Counted from the first letter of the stretch, positions 8,139-17,494 are shown. The stretch is 64,000 nucleotides of DNA from Deinococcus betulae (GCF_020166395.1 NZ_JAIQXU010000008.1:62001-126000); one strand, 5' to 3'. Notes: generated by a model not told the origin, from the sequence alone. A program made the numbers and translations.

Positions 8139-8211
8139 AGCCGCCGCTTCGGAGGGGCCTACTGCCTGGTAAAAGTTGACTGAGCTAGTCGGATTAAGGC
8201 AGCATGAAGAC

Positions 8212-9147
8212 ATGACCCGTGTTCGTCTGGCCTCCTCTTTGCTGTTCACCTCTGGCTGTCTCGCCGCTGCGGGTGCCTGGGCCGCAGGGTCCTTTCCCCT
8301 CACTATCAAGCACAGCCTGGGCACCCTGGCATTTCAGAAGACCCCAGCCCGCGTGGTGACGCTCAGCGAGGAGCAGGCGGAACTGCTCAGTGTACTGGGC
8401 ATCAAGGCGGTGGGGTTTGGCTCGGGCCGCGTCGAAGGGCGTCTGGGTCAGCCGGCACAGAATCTGAGCACTCTGGCCAAGGGCAGCCTGCAAAGTGCAG
8501 TGTTCGTGGGCGCGTACAACCAGCCCTCAGCCGAGCTGATGACGGCTCTGAAACCCGACCTGATTCTGATGGACGGAGAAGAGAGCAGCCGGGCCACCTA
8601 CGACACCATCAGAAAGTACGGCCCCACCCTGGCCTACAACTACGACACCTTGCCCTGGCGTACCGCTCTGAGCGAACTGGGCCGCCTGTTTGGCAAGTCG
8701 GCCCAGGCCCAGCGCTATTTGCAGACCTACGACGCCCGCATTGCCACCCTGAAAGCGCAACTGGCGGCGGTCAGCAAGGCGGCGCCGAACACCACGCTGC
8801 TGTACATGTACGAGCCTAACTCCATCATGGTGTTGGGGCGCGGTTTTTCCTTCAGCCGGAACCTCGCCACGTTGGGCCTGACGCTGAACACGCCGGCCGG
8901 CATTGACCCGAGCATCAGCTTCAAGCAGCTCAATACCGAGGAACTGCTGACCCTGAAGACCGACCGCGTGCTGATTCTGCGCCGCCTGAACAACGGCCAG
9001 ATGGTGCCCCGCAACGCCACCGACGAGGTGCTGAAGCGCCTGGGCAAGCCGGTGTACACCTATCCCCTGGACCCGCAGGAAGCCTCCAGCGGTCCGCTGA
9101 CCGACCTGAAACGCGCCGAGGCGCTGGCCAAACTGATTCGGCGCTAG
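8212..9147 (+). CDS. Periplasmic iron-siderophore-type ABC substrate-binding protein
   Basis: 311 residues from the ATG at 8212, giving a clean signal peptide ([11 protein letters not shown] then [10 protein letters not shown]). A TTG 36 bases upstream would add a non-signal extension. The mature part begins [20 protein letters not shown] and continues [20 protein letters not shown]. This is the class III binding-protein pattern of FhuD/FecB/BtuF, where each lobe is linked by a long helix. [12 protein letters not shown] also fits the family. The ligand is probably a ferric siderophore, haem or a cobamide. The permease and ATPase are not adjacent, so they must be elsewhere. A GACT...AGTC imperfect palindrome lies at 8178-8190 ahead of the gene, but I cannot assign it to a known iron box. 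Confidence 0.8.
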   Translation: MTRVRLASSLLFTSGCLAAAGAWAAGSFPLTIKHSLGTLAFQKTPARVVTLSEEQAELLSVLGIKAVGFGSGRVEGRLGQPAQNLSTLAKGSLQSAVFVGAYNQPSAELMTALKPDLILMDGEESSRATYDTIRKYGPTLAYNYDTLPWRTALSELGRLFGKSAQAQRYLQTYDARIATLKAQLAAVSKAAPNTTLLYMYEPNSIMVLGRGFSFSRNLATLGLTLNTPAGIDPSISFKQLNTEELLTLKTDRVLILRRLNNGQMVPRNATDEVLKRLGKPVYTYPLDPQEASSGPLTDLKRAEALAKLIRR

Positions 9148-9152
9148 GAAGC

Positions 9153-10064
9153 ATGGCTCATGGTGCGGTCCCTGCTGAAATGCGGGGCCGCGCCTGTGGC
9201 TTGCCTGCTCTCCCTGGCAGGCGGCTGCCGTACCCTGCCAGGGTGAATCCTGAGACCCTGACCGCGCCGGGCCAGTACCCCGGCCTGACCCTTGAACTGC
9301 ACGACGGCGGCATTCTGGAAATTGTTATCCGCAGCGAGAAGACCCTGAACTCGGTGGATGCAGGCGCCCACCGTGCCCTGACGCGCGTGTGGCGCGACAT
9401 AGACGACACGCCGGGTGTCCGGGCCGTGCTGATTCGTGGCGAAGGCCGGGGGTTTTCCTCGGGCGGCGACTTTACCCTGATTGAAGAGATGGCTGGCGAC
9501 TTCACCGCCCTGGCCCGCGTGTGGAAAGAAGCGCGCGACCTCGTGTACAACGTCATCAACTGCTCGCGGCCCATCGTCAGTGCCATTCACGGCCCCTGCG
9601 TCGGCGCGGGGCTGGCGGTGGCGCTGCTGGCCGATGTCAGCGTGGCGGCCAGGTCGGCGCGGCTGCTGGACGGGCATGTGCGCCTGGGGGTGGCGGCGGG
9701 CGACCACGCCGCGATTATCTGGCCCCTGCTGTGCGGGCTGAACAAGGCCAAGTACCACCTGCTGACCGGCGAACCCGTCAGTGGCGAGGAGGCCGAGCGC
9801 ATTGGCCTGGTCAGCCTCAGCGTGCCTGACGATGAGCTGCTGGACCGTGCCTGGAAGGTGGCCCGGACCCTGGCGGCGGGCAGCCCCACTGCCGTCCGCT
9901 GGACCAAGTACGCCCTGAACAACTGGCTGCGCGCGATGGGCCCCACCTTCGACGCCAGCCTGGCGCTGGAATTCCTGGGCTTTACTGGCCCAGATGTGCA
10001 GGAAGGCCTGAGCAGCCTGCGAGAAAAGCGGGAGCCGAAGTTTCAGGAGGATGCACCGATTTAG
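9153..10064 (+). CDS. Enoyl-CoA hydratase/isomerase (crotonase) family protein
   Basis: Crotonase-fold enzyme. The oxyanion-hole segments are [13 protein letters not shown] and [22 protein letters not shown], followed by [27 protein letters not shown]. The positions of the two catalytic Glu of enoyl-CoA hydratase are replaced (VAAGDH), so dehydration activity is uncertain and another acyl-CoA reaction is possible. The first 30 residues from the ATG at 9153 look unlike the family, and a GTG at 9243 gives a more usual start, so the N-terminus is doubtful. It follows the binding-protein gene closely. Its stop overlaps the region of the Imm10-like start. Confidence 0.8.
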   Translation: MAHGAVPAEMRGRACGLPALPGRRLPYPARVNPETLTAPGQYPGLTLELHDGGILEIVIRSEKTLNSVDAGAHRALTRVWRDIDDTPGVRAVLIRGEGRGFSSGGDFTLIEEMAGDFTALARVWKEARDLVYNVINCSRPIVSAIHGPCVGAGLAVALLADVSVAARSARLLDGHVRLGVAAGDHAAIIWPLLCGLNKAKYHLLTGEPVSGEEAERIGLVSLSVPDDELLDRAWKVARTLAAGSPTAVRWTKYALNNWLRAMGPTFDASLALEFLGFTGPDVQEGLSSLREKREPKFQEDAPI

Positions 10065-10065
10065 A

Positions 10066-10458
10066 ATGACTGTGACCTTTGACGTCAACGCCGTGTTTGT
10101 CGGTGAACTTGAAGACCTGGAGACATTTGCAGTGGTCCTGAGTGACCATCCAGACGACCCACAAGAGTGGCTGGAGCTTCAGCGCGCGCTGTTCGAGGAT
10201 GAACAGGAGATGGCCCTGGGCATGGAGACCTATTGTCTGGTGCGGGCCAACGGTGCAGTTGTATACGGGGGCGTGACAGCCTGCATCCTGTCGGCGGATG
10301 TTCTCGAACTCCACCTGGACCAAGAGGCGGCAGGTGTGCTGGGCACCTCTGTATTCCAACTGAAGTTGCACCTGACGGAAGCCGCTTCCGCCGAGCTAAA
10401 ACGCGGTTTGCAGCGGGTCATGGCTGACCGTCTCCCGCCTGTATTCCAGCTGGCTTAG
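10066..10458 (+). CDS. Imm10-like immunity protein
   Basis: 130 residues from the ATG at 10066; an in-frame ATG at 10051 touches an AGGAGG with no spacing. The layout matches what I recall of the Imm10 family of polymorphic-toxin immunity proteins. After a strand ([13 protein letters not shown]) come [20 protein letters not shown], a hydrophobic strand pair, the VVYGGV turn, and an [14 protein letters not shown] segment before the last strand and helix. Imm10 proteins neutralise partner toxins. No toxin, secretion gene or other immunity gene is nearby, so here it is an orphan between a crotonase and mdh. It starts one base after the preceding stop. Confidence 0.55.
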   Translation: MTVTFDVNAVFVGELEDLETFAVVLSDHPDDPQEWLELQRALFEDEQEMALGMETYCLVRANGAVVYGGVTACILSADVLELHLDQEAAGVLGTSVFQLKLHLTEAASAELKRGLQRVMADRLPPVFQLA

Positions 10459-10545
10459 CCCTGTCTCTGTCCGGGGAACTTGGCCCCCATGCGCCCGGCC
10501 CGCGTTATTGTGGGCCGAAAAACCATTCCTGTAGGAGGAAACCCC

Positions 10546-11538
<993 letters not shown>

Positions 11539-11550
11539 GTCAGGCGGTAG

Positions 11551-11580
11551 GGGCGGCTCCGGTGTGGGGCCGCTCTTTTT
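11551..11580 (+). terminator. Rho-independent terminator of mdh
   Basis: GGGCGGC pairs with GCCGCTC (one G-T pair) across an 11-base loop, followed by five T. Confidence 0.75.
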
Positions 11581-11627
11581 GTTGATCCTTGCGTGCTAAT
11601 GGCCTCTGGCTATGCTGTGCTGAGGCC

Positions 11628-11981
11628 ATGCCCTCCCCAGAACGCCGCGCTGCACTCGAAGCCCGTTTTGCCCGCTGGCTGGCCCAGGACGTGACGGCGC
11701 TGCTGCCCAGTGGCCCCCACCCTGACCTTCAAGACCGCCTGAAGGGGTGGCTCTGGACTCACTTCGCCTTTGACTGGGAGGCCGTGCAGGAGAACGTCGG
11801 CGGTACGGCAGGACATCACAGCGCCTTTCTGCATGCGAAGGTCCAACTCGGCCAGGCGTGGCTGGAAGGGCGGCCCTCTGCCCAGACCCAGGAAGCGGAA
11901 GTGACCTGCTTGCGCGCCCTGAACGCCTTCTGGCTGGAGTGGGCCGGGTATCAGCTGACCGTGCTCAGCGACCCGGCTTGA
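11628..11981 (+). CDS. Hypothetical protein
   Basis: 117 residues from the ATG at 11628 (a TTG start 39 bases up is possible but adds an unlikely Cys-rich leader). The protein is helical and rich in Trp and Leu: RFARWLAQDVTALLP, LKGWLWTHFAFDWEAV, LRALNAFWLEWAGYQL. There are no membrane or secretion signals. I do not recognise it. A TATGCT box at 11611-11616 lies 11 bases before the start. It sits between the mdh terminator and the MerR-like pair. Confidence 0.6.
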   Translation: MPSPERRAALEARFARWLAQDVTALLPSGPHPDLQDRLKGWLWTHFAFDWEAVQENVGGTAGHHSAFLHAKVQLGQAWLEGRPSAQTQEAEVTCLRALNAFWLEWAGYQLTVLSDPA

Positions 11982-12025
11982 CATGCAGTGGACTGCACGT
12001 TCAACGCTGGGGCCGGAGGGTTTCC

Positions 12026-12163
12026 ATGATTGAACCGAACTGGACGCCGGCGTTGCCAGCCCAGCACGAGGCCGCGCAGCAGGCTCGACCCACCCGTCTT
12101 CGCCTCTCTCACCTGCGCTGGCCCCACTGGCCAGTCACCGTGCCCCTTCGGCGGCTGGCGTAA
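12026..12163 (+). CDS. Small 45-residue ORF coupled to MerR-like gene
   Basis: An ATG with CGGAGGG five bases upstream opens a 45-codon frame whose TAA overlaps the ATG of the next gene (TAATG). The product is basic, with Trp and His (SHLRWPHWPVTVPLRRLA), and has no recognisable domain. The good ribosome site and overlapping stop/start suggest real translation, perhaps only to deliver ribosomes to the regulator. Confidence 0.4.
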   Translation: MIEPNWTPALPAQHEAAQQARPTRLRLSHLRWPHWPVTVPLRRLA

Positions 12164-12741
12164 TGGCCCTGACTGAAGCGCAGTTCCGTACACTGGTGGC
12201 CTTTTCCAGAGACAATCTGGCCCAGCTGCCCCCGGCAACGCGCGCCGGGCTGGAGGCCCTCTGCGGCGGCCCTGAGGTCTTTGAAGCCCTGCTGGACCCG
12301 CGCGGGGTCGGCATTGGCCGCTTTGCCGCCCTGATGACTCTGCCGGTGACCACCGTGCGTCACCTGTTGCGTGAAGACCTGCTGCATCCGCTTCGGGTGG
12401 GCGGCCGGTTCCGCTTTCTGCTGCACAACGTCATTGAATTGCGTGGGGTGCAGGAGTGGCAGGCGCTGGACCTGACGCTGGATGAGGTGCGCGCCTTCTT
12501 GCAGGGGCAGCGGCTTGTCGGGCTGGCCACACAGGGCGAGTGGGTGATGTCTGTGTACCGGCAGGCAGATCAGCCCACCCCCGAACAGGTCCAGCAGCTC
12601 AAAACCACTGTGCTGGCCCAGGTTCAGGCGGCAGTCGCCCGGCTGGAAGAAAAGCAGGTCACCCTCGCCCGGCAACTGGAACGGGCCCGTGCGCTGGCGG
12701 CGGCTCTGGCTGGTCAGCCTGTTTCAGAGCCGCCCAGCTGA
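12163..12741 (+). CDS. MerR-like transcriptional regulator
   Basis: 192 residues. After a helical lead of about 45 residues comes a MerR-type winged helix: IGRFAALMTLPVTTVRHLLR as the helix-turn-helix, HPLRVGGRFRFLLHNVIEL as the wing, and LDLTLDEVRAFLQG as the second helix pair. A coiled coil follows (LKTTVLAQVQAAVARLEEKQ to the end), as in MerR dimers. MerR proteins normally begin with the helix-turn-helix, so the N-terminal extension is unusual. No ligand-binding Cys is seen. Its ATG overlaps the stop of the small ORF. The ferritin-like gene lies 167 bases downstream and could be a target, but this is only positional. Confidence 0.65.
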   Translation: MALTEAQFRTLVAFSRDNLAQLPPATRAGLEALCGGPEVFEALLDPRGVGIGRFAALMTLPVTTVRHLLREDLLHPLRVGGRFRFLLHNVIELRGVQEWQALDLTLDEVRAFLQGQRLVGLATQGEWVMSVYRQADQPTPEQVQQLKTTVLAQVQAAVARLEEKQVTLARQLERARALAAALAGQPVSEPPS

Positions 12742-12908
12742 CCCTTCACACTCTCTTCACACCTCACCCCGGCGCAATCCAACCAGGGGCAAGCGGCATA
12801 AGGCTGAACGGAGAACCGACATCACACAGGGCTGTCCGACCCGGACAGCTGGGGTGTCCTTGTTGCTTCATCGGCCTTTCGCTTTCCCTTTTTCCCTGGA
12901 GGATTCCC

Positions 12909-13829
12909 ATGAGCAACGACACGTTTAACCGCCGCAAGTTTCTTGGCGTGGCCGGCGCGACCGCCGCCACCGGCCTGCTGGCGGGCTGCGCCCCCGCGAT
13001 GGGCATGGGCGCCCGGCCCAACCTGGACGGCACCATCTTCAACTTTGCCCTGAACCTCGAATACCTGGAAGCCGCCTTCTATCTGGCCGCCGTGGGCCGC
13101 TTGCAGGAACTGGACGCCGCTGGCGGCAACAGCAGCAAGGTCATCCTGCCCGCTGGCTTTACCGGCAAGAACGGCGACGGCGTGAAGTTCGAGTCGGCCG
13201 ATGTGCGCGCCTACGCCAACGAGGTCGCCACCGACGAGCTGAACCACGTCAAGATCATCCGCAAGGTGCTGGGCTTTGGCGCTGTGGCGCAGCCCACCCT
13301 GGACCTGGGGCCAGCCTTTGCGGCGGCGGGCGCGGCGGCGTCGGGCGGGGCCATCACCGGCTTTAACCCCTTTGCCAACGACCTGTTCTTCCTGCACGGC
13401 GCCTTCATCTTCGAAGACGTGGGCGTCAGCGCCTACAAGGGCGCCGCGCGCCTGCTGACCGACACCAGTGCGGGTGGCAACCTGGAGAATGCGGCGGGCA
13501 TTCTGGCCGTCGAGGCGTACCACGCCGGGATGATCCGCACCCTGCTGTACCAGCAGCGCAACACCGACGTGACCTCTGCCCTGAAGGTGGCCGATGTGGT
13601 GCAGGCCATCAGCAACCTGCGCGACAGCGTGGACGGCGCCCTGGACACCGATCAGGGCATCGTGGAAGCGGGCGCGGCGAACATCGTGCTGGCCGACAGC
13701 AACGGCATCGCCTACAGCCGCACGCCCCGTCAGGTGGGGAACATCGTGTTCCTGGCCCCTGGCGCCGTCAAGGGTGGCTTCTTCCCCGACGGCCTCAGCG
13801 GCGACTTCAGCCAGATTCTCGCCCTGTAA
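12909..13829 (+). CDS. Tat-exported ferritin-like lipoprotein (Pcc13-62 type)
   Basis: 306 residues from the ATG at 12909 (TGGAGGATT upstream). The N-terminus has twin arginines (FNRRKFLGVAG), a hydrophobic core and a lipobox-like LLAGC at residues 23-27, so it is a Tat-exported lipoprotein candidate. The body shows the four-helix ferritin-like ligand set: E in NLEYLEAAFY, E and H in DELNHVKI, E in IFEDVG, and E and H in VEAYHAGM. Family members include desiccation-associated Pcc13-62 and several extracytoplasmic di-iron proteins. A role in stress or iron handling outside the membrane is inferred from the family, not shown. It is monocistronic, ending in a strong terminator. Confidence 0.85.
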   Translation: MSNDTFNRRKFLGVAGATAATGLLAGCAPAMGMGARPNLDGTIFNFALNLEYLEAAFYLAAVGRLQELDAAGGNSSKVILPAGFTGKNGDGVKFESADVRAYANEVATDELNHVKIIRKVLGFGAVAQPTLDLGPAFAAAGAAASGGAITGFNPFANDLFFLHGAFIFEDVGVSAYKGAARLLTDTSAGGNLENAAGILAVEAYHAGMIRTLLYQQRNTDVTSALKVADVVQAISNLRDSVDGALDTDQGIVEAGAANIVLADSNGIAYSRTPRQVGNIVFLAPGAVKGGFFPDGLSGDFSQILAL

Positions 13830-13840
13830 TCAGGGGCGGC

Positions 13841-13880
13841 AAAAAGGGGGCGCGCGGAGAGATCTGCGCGCCCCCTTTTT
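13841..13880 (+). terminator. Strong intrinsic terminator
   Basis: A-run, GGGGGCGCGC, short loop, GCGCGCCCCC and five T. The symmetric A and T runs mean it could work in both directions. Confidence 0.9.
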
Positions 13881-13904
13881 GCTGTGCTGGTCGGGTCGTC
13901 AGGG

Positions 13905-14090
13905 CCTTCATCTGGGTTCCGCTGAATTGCAACACAGCAAAGAAAGGCACTGTCTGCGCGTCCATATCGCGAAATCCGCATCTGTTCCTTCTCGCTCTCC
14001 TGCGGCGCTTTTCAAGCCTGCGGCGCCGCTTTCCAAGGCCGCTCGGATTCCACCCAGCATCCTGCTCGATTCAATCCGAGGCCGGATCAG
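13905..14090 (+). repeat. Dispersed intergenic repeat, copy 1
   Basis: Shares long stretches with 36017-36208, for example AATCCGCATCTGTTCCTTCT and CTCGATTCAATC near the right end. Its GAGTCCG end has diverged to GAGGCCG. The right end reaches the aminopeptidase stop codon. Confidence 0.8.
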
Positions 14091-15334
14091 TCCAGTGCCA
14101 GCACCCACTCGCCCCCGCGCATCAGGGCCTCGCGCTCGCCGCTGGCGGTGATGACGTCCACGTCGGTCTGGGCGGTGCCGATCATCCAGTCCACGTGAAT
14201 TAGGCTGTCGGCATTGCCCCCGGCAGCGCGCAAGGTCTCCGGGGTCTGACCGCCCTGCACGTTGGTGGGATAGCAGCGGCCCAGGGCGATATGAGAAGCG
14301 GCGTTCTCATCGAACAGGGTGTTCAGGAACAGCGTGCCAGTGCGCGCCACGGGCGCCGAGGCCGGCACCAGGGCCACCTCGCCCAGTCGGAGTGCGCCCT
14401 CGTCGGTGGCCATCAGCTGCCGCAGAGTGTCTTCGCCCTGCCGGGCGCTGAATTCCACCGCTCGGCCTCCTTCAAAGCGCATGCGAATGCCCTCAATAAC
14501 CTGGCCGCGGGCGCTCAGGGGCTTGCTGGCCACCGCCCAGCCGTCCACCCGCTCGCGGTGGGGGGCCGTGAACACCTCGTCAGTGGGCAGGTTGGGCACG
14601 GCACGGACGCCGTTCTGGGCGGTTTCGGCGCCGCCCTGCCAGACGTGATGGTCGGCCAGTCCCACCGTCAGGTCGGTGCCCAGCTCGCTGCGGATGTGCA
14701 GAGCGGCGTACTGCCGGGCGTTCAGCAGGTCCGTCAGGCGGGCCAGGCGCTCTGTGTGCGCTGCCCACGCGGCCACCGGGTCGGGCTGGTCGGCGCGGGT
14801 GACGGTGAAAATATCGGTCCACAGCCGCGCGACGGCCTCTTCCGGCGACAGGTCAGGAAAGACGCGCGCCGCCCAGGCCGGGGTGGGCACCGCGCCCACC
14901 GTCCAGTTGATACGGAAGCTGGCGGCCGCCTCGCTGACTGGCCGCAGGGCCTGGGCCAGCGCCTTGCTGCGGGCCCCGACGCGCGCCGGGTCGGCCCCGG
15001 CCAGCAGCCCAGGGTCCTCGCCCACGATGGCAATCGAGGCGTACCCGTCGTCCATCATGGCTTCACGTTCGCGCGAGAACCACTCGGGAACAAAGCTGAC
15101 CGCCTTGTCCTGGCCCTCCTCGTACAGAGCCAGGGCCAGGTGGGCGTCCTCGTACACCACGCGCACGTCGGCGGCGCCTGCGCGGTAGGCGGCGCGCGCC
15201 ACTAAGCGGGCCAGGGGCGCGGCCTCCACCGGCGCGCTGACCCGGACCTTGCCGCCAGCTTGCAAGTTGACGCCGGTATGGACCAGCAGGTCGGCGTAGC
15301 GGGCAAGCAGGGTGTCGAAGTTGGGTTGTGTCAT
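14087..15334 (-). CDS. M29 family aminopeptidase
   Basis: 415 residues, the usual length of thermophilic M29 metallo-aminopeptidases (AmpS/AmpT). Landmarks: [20 protein letters not shown] at the N-terminus, the metal-ligand region [11 protein letters not shown], the His/Gly motif [11 protein letters not shown], and [15 protein letters not shown], where His and Asp are metal ligands. It removes N-terminal residues from peptides in the cytosol. TAGAGT lies seven bases ahead of the ATG, so the mRNA is probably leaderless. Its stop codon lies in the last bases of repeat copy 1, so the repeat abuts the coding region exactly. Confidence 0.9.
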   Translation of the reverse strand: MTQPNFDTLLARYADLLVHTGVNLQAGGKVRVSAPVEAAPLARLVARAAYRAGAADVRVVYEDAHLALALYEEGQDKAVSFVPEWFSREREAMMDDGYASIAIVGEDPGLLAGADPARVGARSKALAQALRPVSEAAASFRINWTVGAVPTPAWAARVFPDLSPEEAVARLWTDIFTVTRADQPDPVAAWAAHTERLARLTDLLNARQYAALHIRSELGTDLTVGLADHHVWQGGAETAQNGVRAVPNLPTDEVFTAPHRERVDGWAVASKPLSARGQVIEGIRMRFEGGRAVEFSARQGEDTLRQLMATDEGALRLGEVALVPASAPVARTGTLFLNTLFDENAASHIALGRCYPTNVQGGQTPETLRAAGGNADSLIHVDWMIGTAQTDVDVITASGEREALMRGGEWVLALD

Positions 15335-15341
15335 GGCTTTT

Positions 15342-15347
15342 ACTCTA
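15342..15347 (-). promoter_or_regulatory. Candidate leaderless -10 box
   Basis: TAGAGT on the minus strand, seven bases before the aminopeptidase ATG. Confidence 0.5.
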
Positions 15348-15383
15348 GCGGCGTGAGCCCAGAGGACCGCAGCGGTCTAGTGG

Positions 15384-15809
15384 ATGGTGCGCCAGCCTCT
15401 GCACAACCCCAGAGCTGCCTCTGTCCTGATGTGGGGCGCAGTCACCTCTGGGCCACTGCTTGCTGTCATTGATTGGGCTGGCGCTCGGTCCCTGCTGCGG
15501 TGCGGGGAAGTACAGAGTGCCGGGAGCACCGGCCTCTGGCAGACCATCCAGGGCCTGACGCTCATGATCTGGGGTTCTGGGCTGTCTGTGACGGTCGGCG
15601 GAGGGGCCGCTCTATGCTGGCTGCTCGCGCTGGGTAGGCGCCAGCTGTCTAAAGCCTTCAGGCGCTCAAGCCTCTGCGCGCCGTCTATGCCAGGGGCGTG
15701 GCCTCAGGGCGCCAGTACACCCCAGCCTCGCGCGCCAACACGCCCAGGCCCACCAGCTCGCGGCGCAAGGTCATCACGTCACTGTAGACCTCGCCCAGTA
15801 TGGTGTTGA
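15384..15809 (+). CDS. Possible small membrane protein
   Basis: 141 codons from an ATG at 15384. The first 85 residues hold two plausible membrane helices (VLMWGAVTSGPLLAVIDWAG and IWGSGLSVTVGGGAALCWLL), followed by a basic stretch. The last 40 codons run antisense through the 3' end of the ArsR gene and look like chance coding (Pro/Arg-rich). If real, the protein probably has a much shorter functional part. No convincing ribosome site is present. It fills what would otherwise be a 350-base gap, which otherwise holds only the aminopeptidase promoter. Confidence 0.4.
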   Translation: MVRQPLHNPRAASVLMWGAVTSGPLLAVIDWAGARSLLRCGEVQSAGSTGLWQTIQGLTLMIWGSGLSVTVGGGAALCWLLALGRRQLSKAFRRSSLCAPSMPGAWPQGASTPQPRAPTRPGPPARGARSSRHCRPRPVWC

Positions 15810-16245
15810 CGTCGCGCTCGGGGTAGCGGCGGCCTGGGTCAAATAGGCTGGCCAGTTCGCGCAGCACCACGTCCCGTTTCTTGCGCTGGGCGGGCAGGAC
15901 CGTCAGGCGGCCCTCCTTGAAAAACGCGCGCAGCACGCGCCCTTCGTAGGGATCGCTGCTAGCCGGCGGGGTGGCGGCCCCTCGCACCAGGTCACCCAGA
16001 GGCAGGTCCAGTGTGGCGGTGGCCGCGCGGTGCAGGCGGTGATGCCCGTCCTGGCGCGTGGTCAGCAGCCCCGCTTCAGTCAGTTGCGCGAGGTGGTGGC
16101 TGACGGTGGCCGGCGCCAGATTCATCAGGCGCGCCAGCCCCTCGCCGCTGGCTTCCTGGGTCCAGACCAGACGCAGCAGGCCCAGGCGGGCTGGGTGCGA
16201 CAGGGCGCGGAACAGCGCCGCCGTGCGGGTCAGTTCGGCGCTCAC
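15685..16245 (-). CDS. ArsR-type regulator with DUF2087 domain
   Basis: 186 residues. The N-terminal ArsR winged helix is clear: ALFRALSHPARLGLLRLV, then MNLAPATVSHHLAQLTEAGL and the wing TTRQDGHHRLHR. No metal-binding Cys motif is present, so it is not a classical metal sensor. The C-terminal part (VLRAFFKEGRLTVLPAQRKK to VNTILGEVY) matches DUF2087, often fused to ArsR helix-turn-helix domains. The GTG start overlaps the stop of the 75-residue gene upstream (GTGA), so the two are cotranslated from a promoter bearing a large palindrome. Confidence 0.85.
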   Translation of the reverse strand: MSAELTRTAALFRALSHPARLGLLRLVWTQEASGEGLARLMNLAPATVSHHLAQLTEAGLLTTRQDGHHRLHRAATATLDLPLGDLVRGAATPPASSDPYEGRVLRAFFKEGRLTVLPAQRKKRDVVLRELASLFDPGRRYPERDVNTILGEVYSDVMTLRRELVGLGVLAREAGVYWRPEATPLA

Positions 16246-16469
16246 GAGCGCTCTGGTCGGCGCCAGGGCCGCGTGCCGTGTGCCACCAGATGCGACGCCG
16301 CGTAGATGTCCAGCGCGGCGCGCAGCGTGTCTAGACGCGCCTGGGCTTTGGCTGTGGATTGCAGGTCCCCTGCGGCCCGCGCCAGGCGCACGTCCCGCTC
16401 AGCATTGGCCTGTAAGCCCTGAAGAATGTGCCGGTATTGCCTGTTCATACGTTCCATCGCCTCAGTCAT
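16242..16469 (-). CDS. Small helical protein upstream of ArsR gene
   Basis: 75 residues, charged and almost wholly helical (MERMNRQYRHILQGLQANAE, then LDTLRAALDIYAAS), with a basic tail. I do not recognise the family. GAGGAGG six bases before the ATG supports the start. It is the first gene of a two-gene unit with the ArsR-DUF2087 gene, whose predicted operator lies immediately upstream. It may be a partner or antagonist of the regulator. Confidence 0.65.
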   Translation of the reverse strand: MTEAMERMNRQYRHILQGLQANAERDVRLARAAGDLQSTAKAQARLDTLRAALDIYAASHLVAHGTRPWRRPERS

Positions 16470-16480
16470 TTCGAGCCTCC

Positions 16481-16503
16481 TCGAATCATTCTGAACGATT
16501 CGA
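16481..16503. promoter_or_regulatory. 23-base palindromic operator
   Basis: TCGAATC and GATTCGA arms flank ATTCTGAAC. Over 23 bases only the A/C pair at positions 8 and 16 and the central base break the symmetry. It lies 12 bases upstream of the start of the ArsR operon and partly covers its ribosome site. Confidence 0.75.
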
Positions 16504-16528
16504 TACCTGTCGAAATGAGCTGTGTGGC

Positions 16529-16999
16529 TTACCAGCCCTCAATCTGGCGCCCAGCCTCGAACGCCGCCACGCCCACCGCCACCGAGAGATTCAGGCTGCG
16601 CCCACCGCCCGGTTGCGGCAGTTTCAGGGCAGGCAGGGCGCCGCGCAGCCAGGTGGGCAGGCCGCGCGACTCGGGGCCAAATAGCAGGTAGTCGCCGCGC
16701 ACAAACCCGGCGCGGGTGTGCAGGGTCTGGGCGTGGGTGCTGAAGGCCCAGACCCGTGCGTCCGGCGCCAGTGTCCCCTGAAAAGCCGTCCAGCTCGCGT
16801 GTTCATGAAGCTCGACGCCCTGCATGTAGTCCATCACCGCGCGCCGGAACTCCCGGTCATGCAGGTGAAAGCCGAATGGCCGGATCAGGTGCAGCTCGGC
16901 GCCCAGCACAGCGCAGGTGCGCGCCACGTTGCCCACGTTGCCCGCCTTTTCAGGTTCAAACAGCACGGCGCGCAGCAGGGGAGGCGGCACCTCACTCAT
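16529..16999 (-). CDS. trmL: tRNA 2'-O-methyltransferase of the SpoU/TrmL type
   Basis: 156 residues, the minimal SPOUT methyltransferase size. Motif 1: [20 protein letters not shown]. Motif 2: [12 protein letters not shown]. Motif 3: [20 protein letters not shown]. These three form the knotted SAM site. The [10 protein letters not shown]...RRAVMDY region matches TrmL, which methylates the wobble ribose of tRNA-Leu species. The frame extends upstream within ispF, but the ATG at 16999 overlaps the ispF stop by four bases and fits the family. Orthology to TrmL rather than another SpoU-class enzyme is likely but not certain. Confidence 0.85.
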   Translation of the reverse strand: MSEVPPPLLRAVLFEPEKAGNVGNVARTCAVLGAELHLIRPFGFHLHDREFRRAVMDYMQGVELHEHASWTAFQGTLAPDARVWAFSTHAQTLHTRAGFVRGDYLLFGPESRGLPTWLRGALPALKLPQPGGGRSLNLSVAVGVAAFEAGRQIEGW

Positions 17000-17481
17000 C
17001 CGGCCACCTGCGTCAGCAGCACGGTCGCCCGCGCCTGAACATGCGCTGGGGCCAGGCCCTCGGAGGTCTTGAAGCTCACGCCGACCTCGGTTTCGGGCAA
17101 GGCCAGCAACTCGGCCAGGGTGCGGGCCAGCTCGGCGCGCAGCGGTCCCAACTTGGGCCGGTCCAGCGTGACGACCAGCGCCACGTTGGCCGGGGCGTAG
17201 CCGCGCGCCTGCACCAGCTCCAGCGCGCGCGCCACGATCTGACGCGAGTCCAGGCCGCGCCACTCCGGGGCCGTGTCGGGGAAATACTGCCCGATATCGC
17301 CCAGGGCCAGCCCCGACAGCAGTGCGTCGGCCACCGCATGCAGGGCGGCGTCACCGTCGCTGTGGGCCACAGCGCCCAGCTCGGCGTGGGGCACTGGCAC
17401 GCCGCACAGCACCAGCGGCCGCCCCGCTTCGAGGCGGTGGGCATCTTCTCCGTAGCCAATGCGGAAGGGCAGGGCAGACAT
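16996..17481 (-). CDS. ispF: 2-C-methyl-D-erythritol 2,4-cyclodiphosphate synthase
   Basis: 161 residues. The N-terminal [20 protein letters not shown] holds the Asp and His metal ligands, and [32 protein letters not shown] is the IspF signature; FKTSEGL is the CDP-contact loop. It forms MEcPP from the CDP-methylerythritol phosphate in the MEP route to isoprenoids, which feed carotenoids and quinones. ispF heads a two-gene unit with trmL (ATGA overlap). A TAGACT box seven bases ahead suggests a leaderless transcript. Confidence 0.95.
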   Translation of the reverse strand: MSALPFRIGYGEDAHRLEAGRPLVLCGVPVPHAELGAVAHSDGDAALHAVADALLSGLALGDIGQYFPDTAPEWRGLDSRQIVARALELVQARGYAPANVALVVTLDRPKLGPLRAELARTLAELLALPETEVGVSFKTSEGLAPAHVQARATVLLTQVAG

Positions 17482-17488
17482 GGGGCGC

Positions 17489-17494
17489 AGTCTA
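17489..17494 (-). promoter_or_regulatory. Candidate leaderless -10 box for ispF
   Basis: TAGACT on the minus strand, seven bases before the ispF ATG. Confidence 0.55.
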
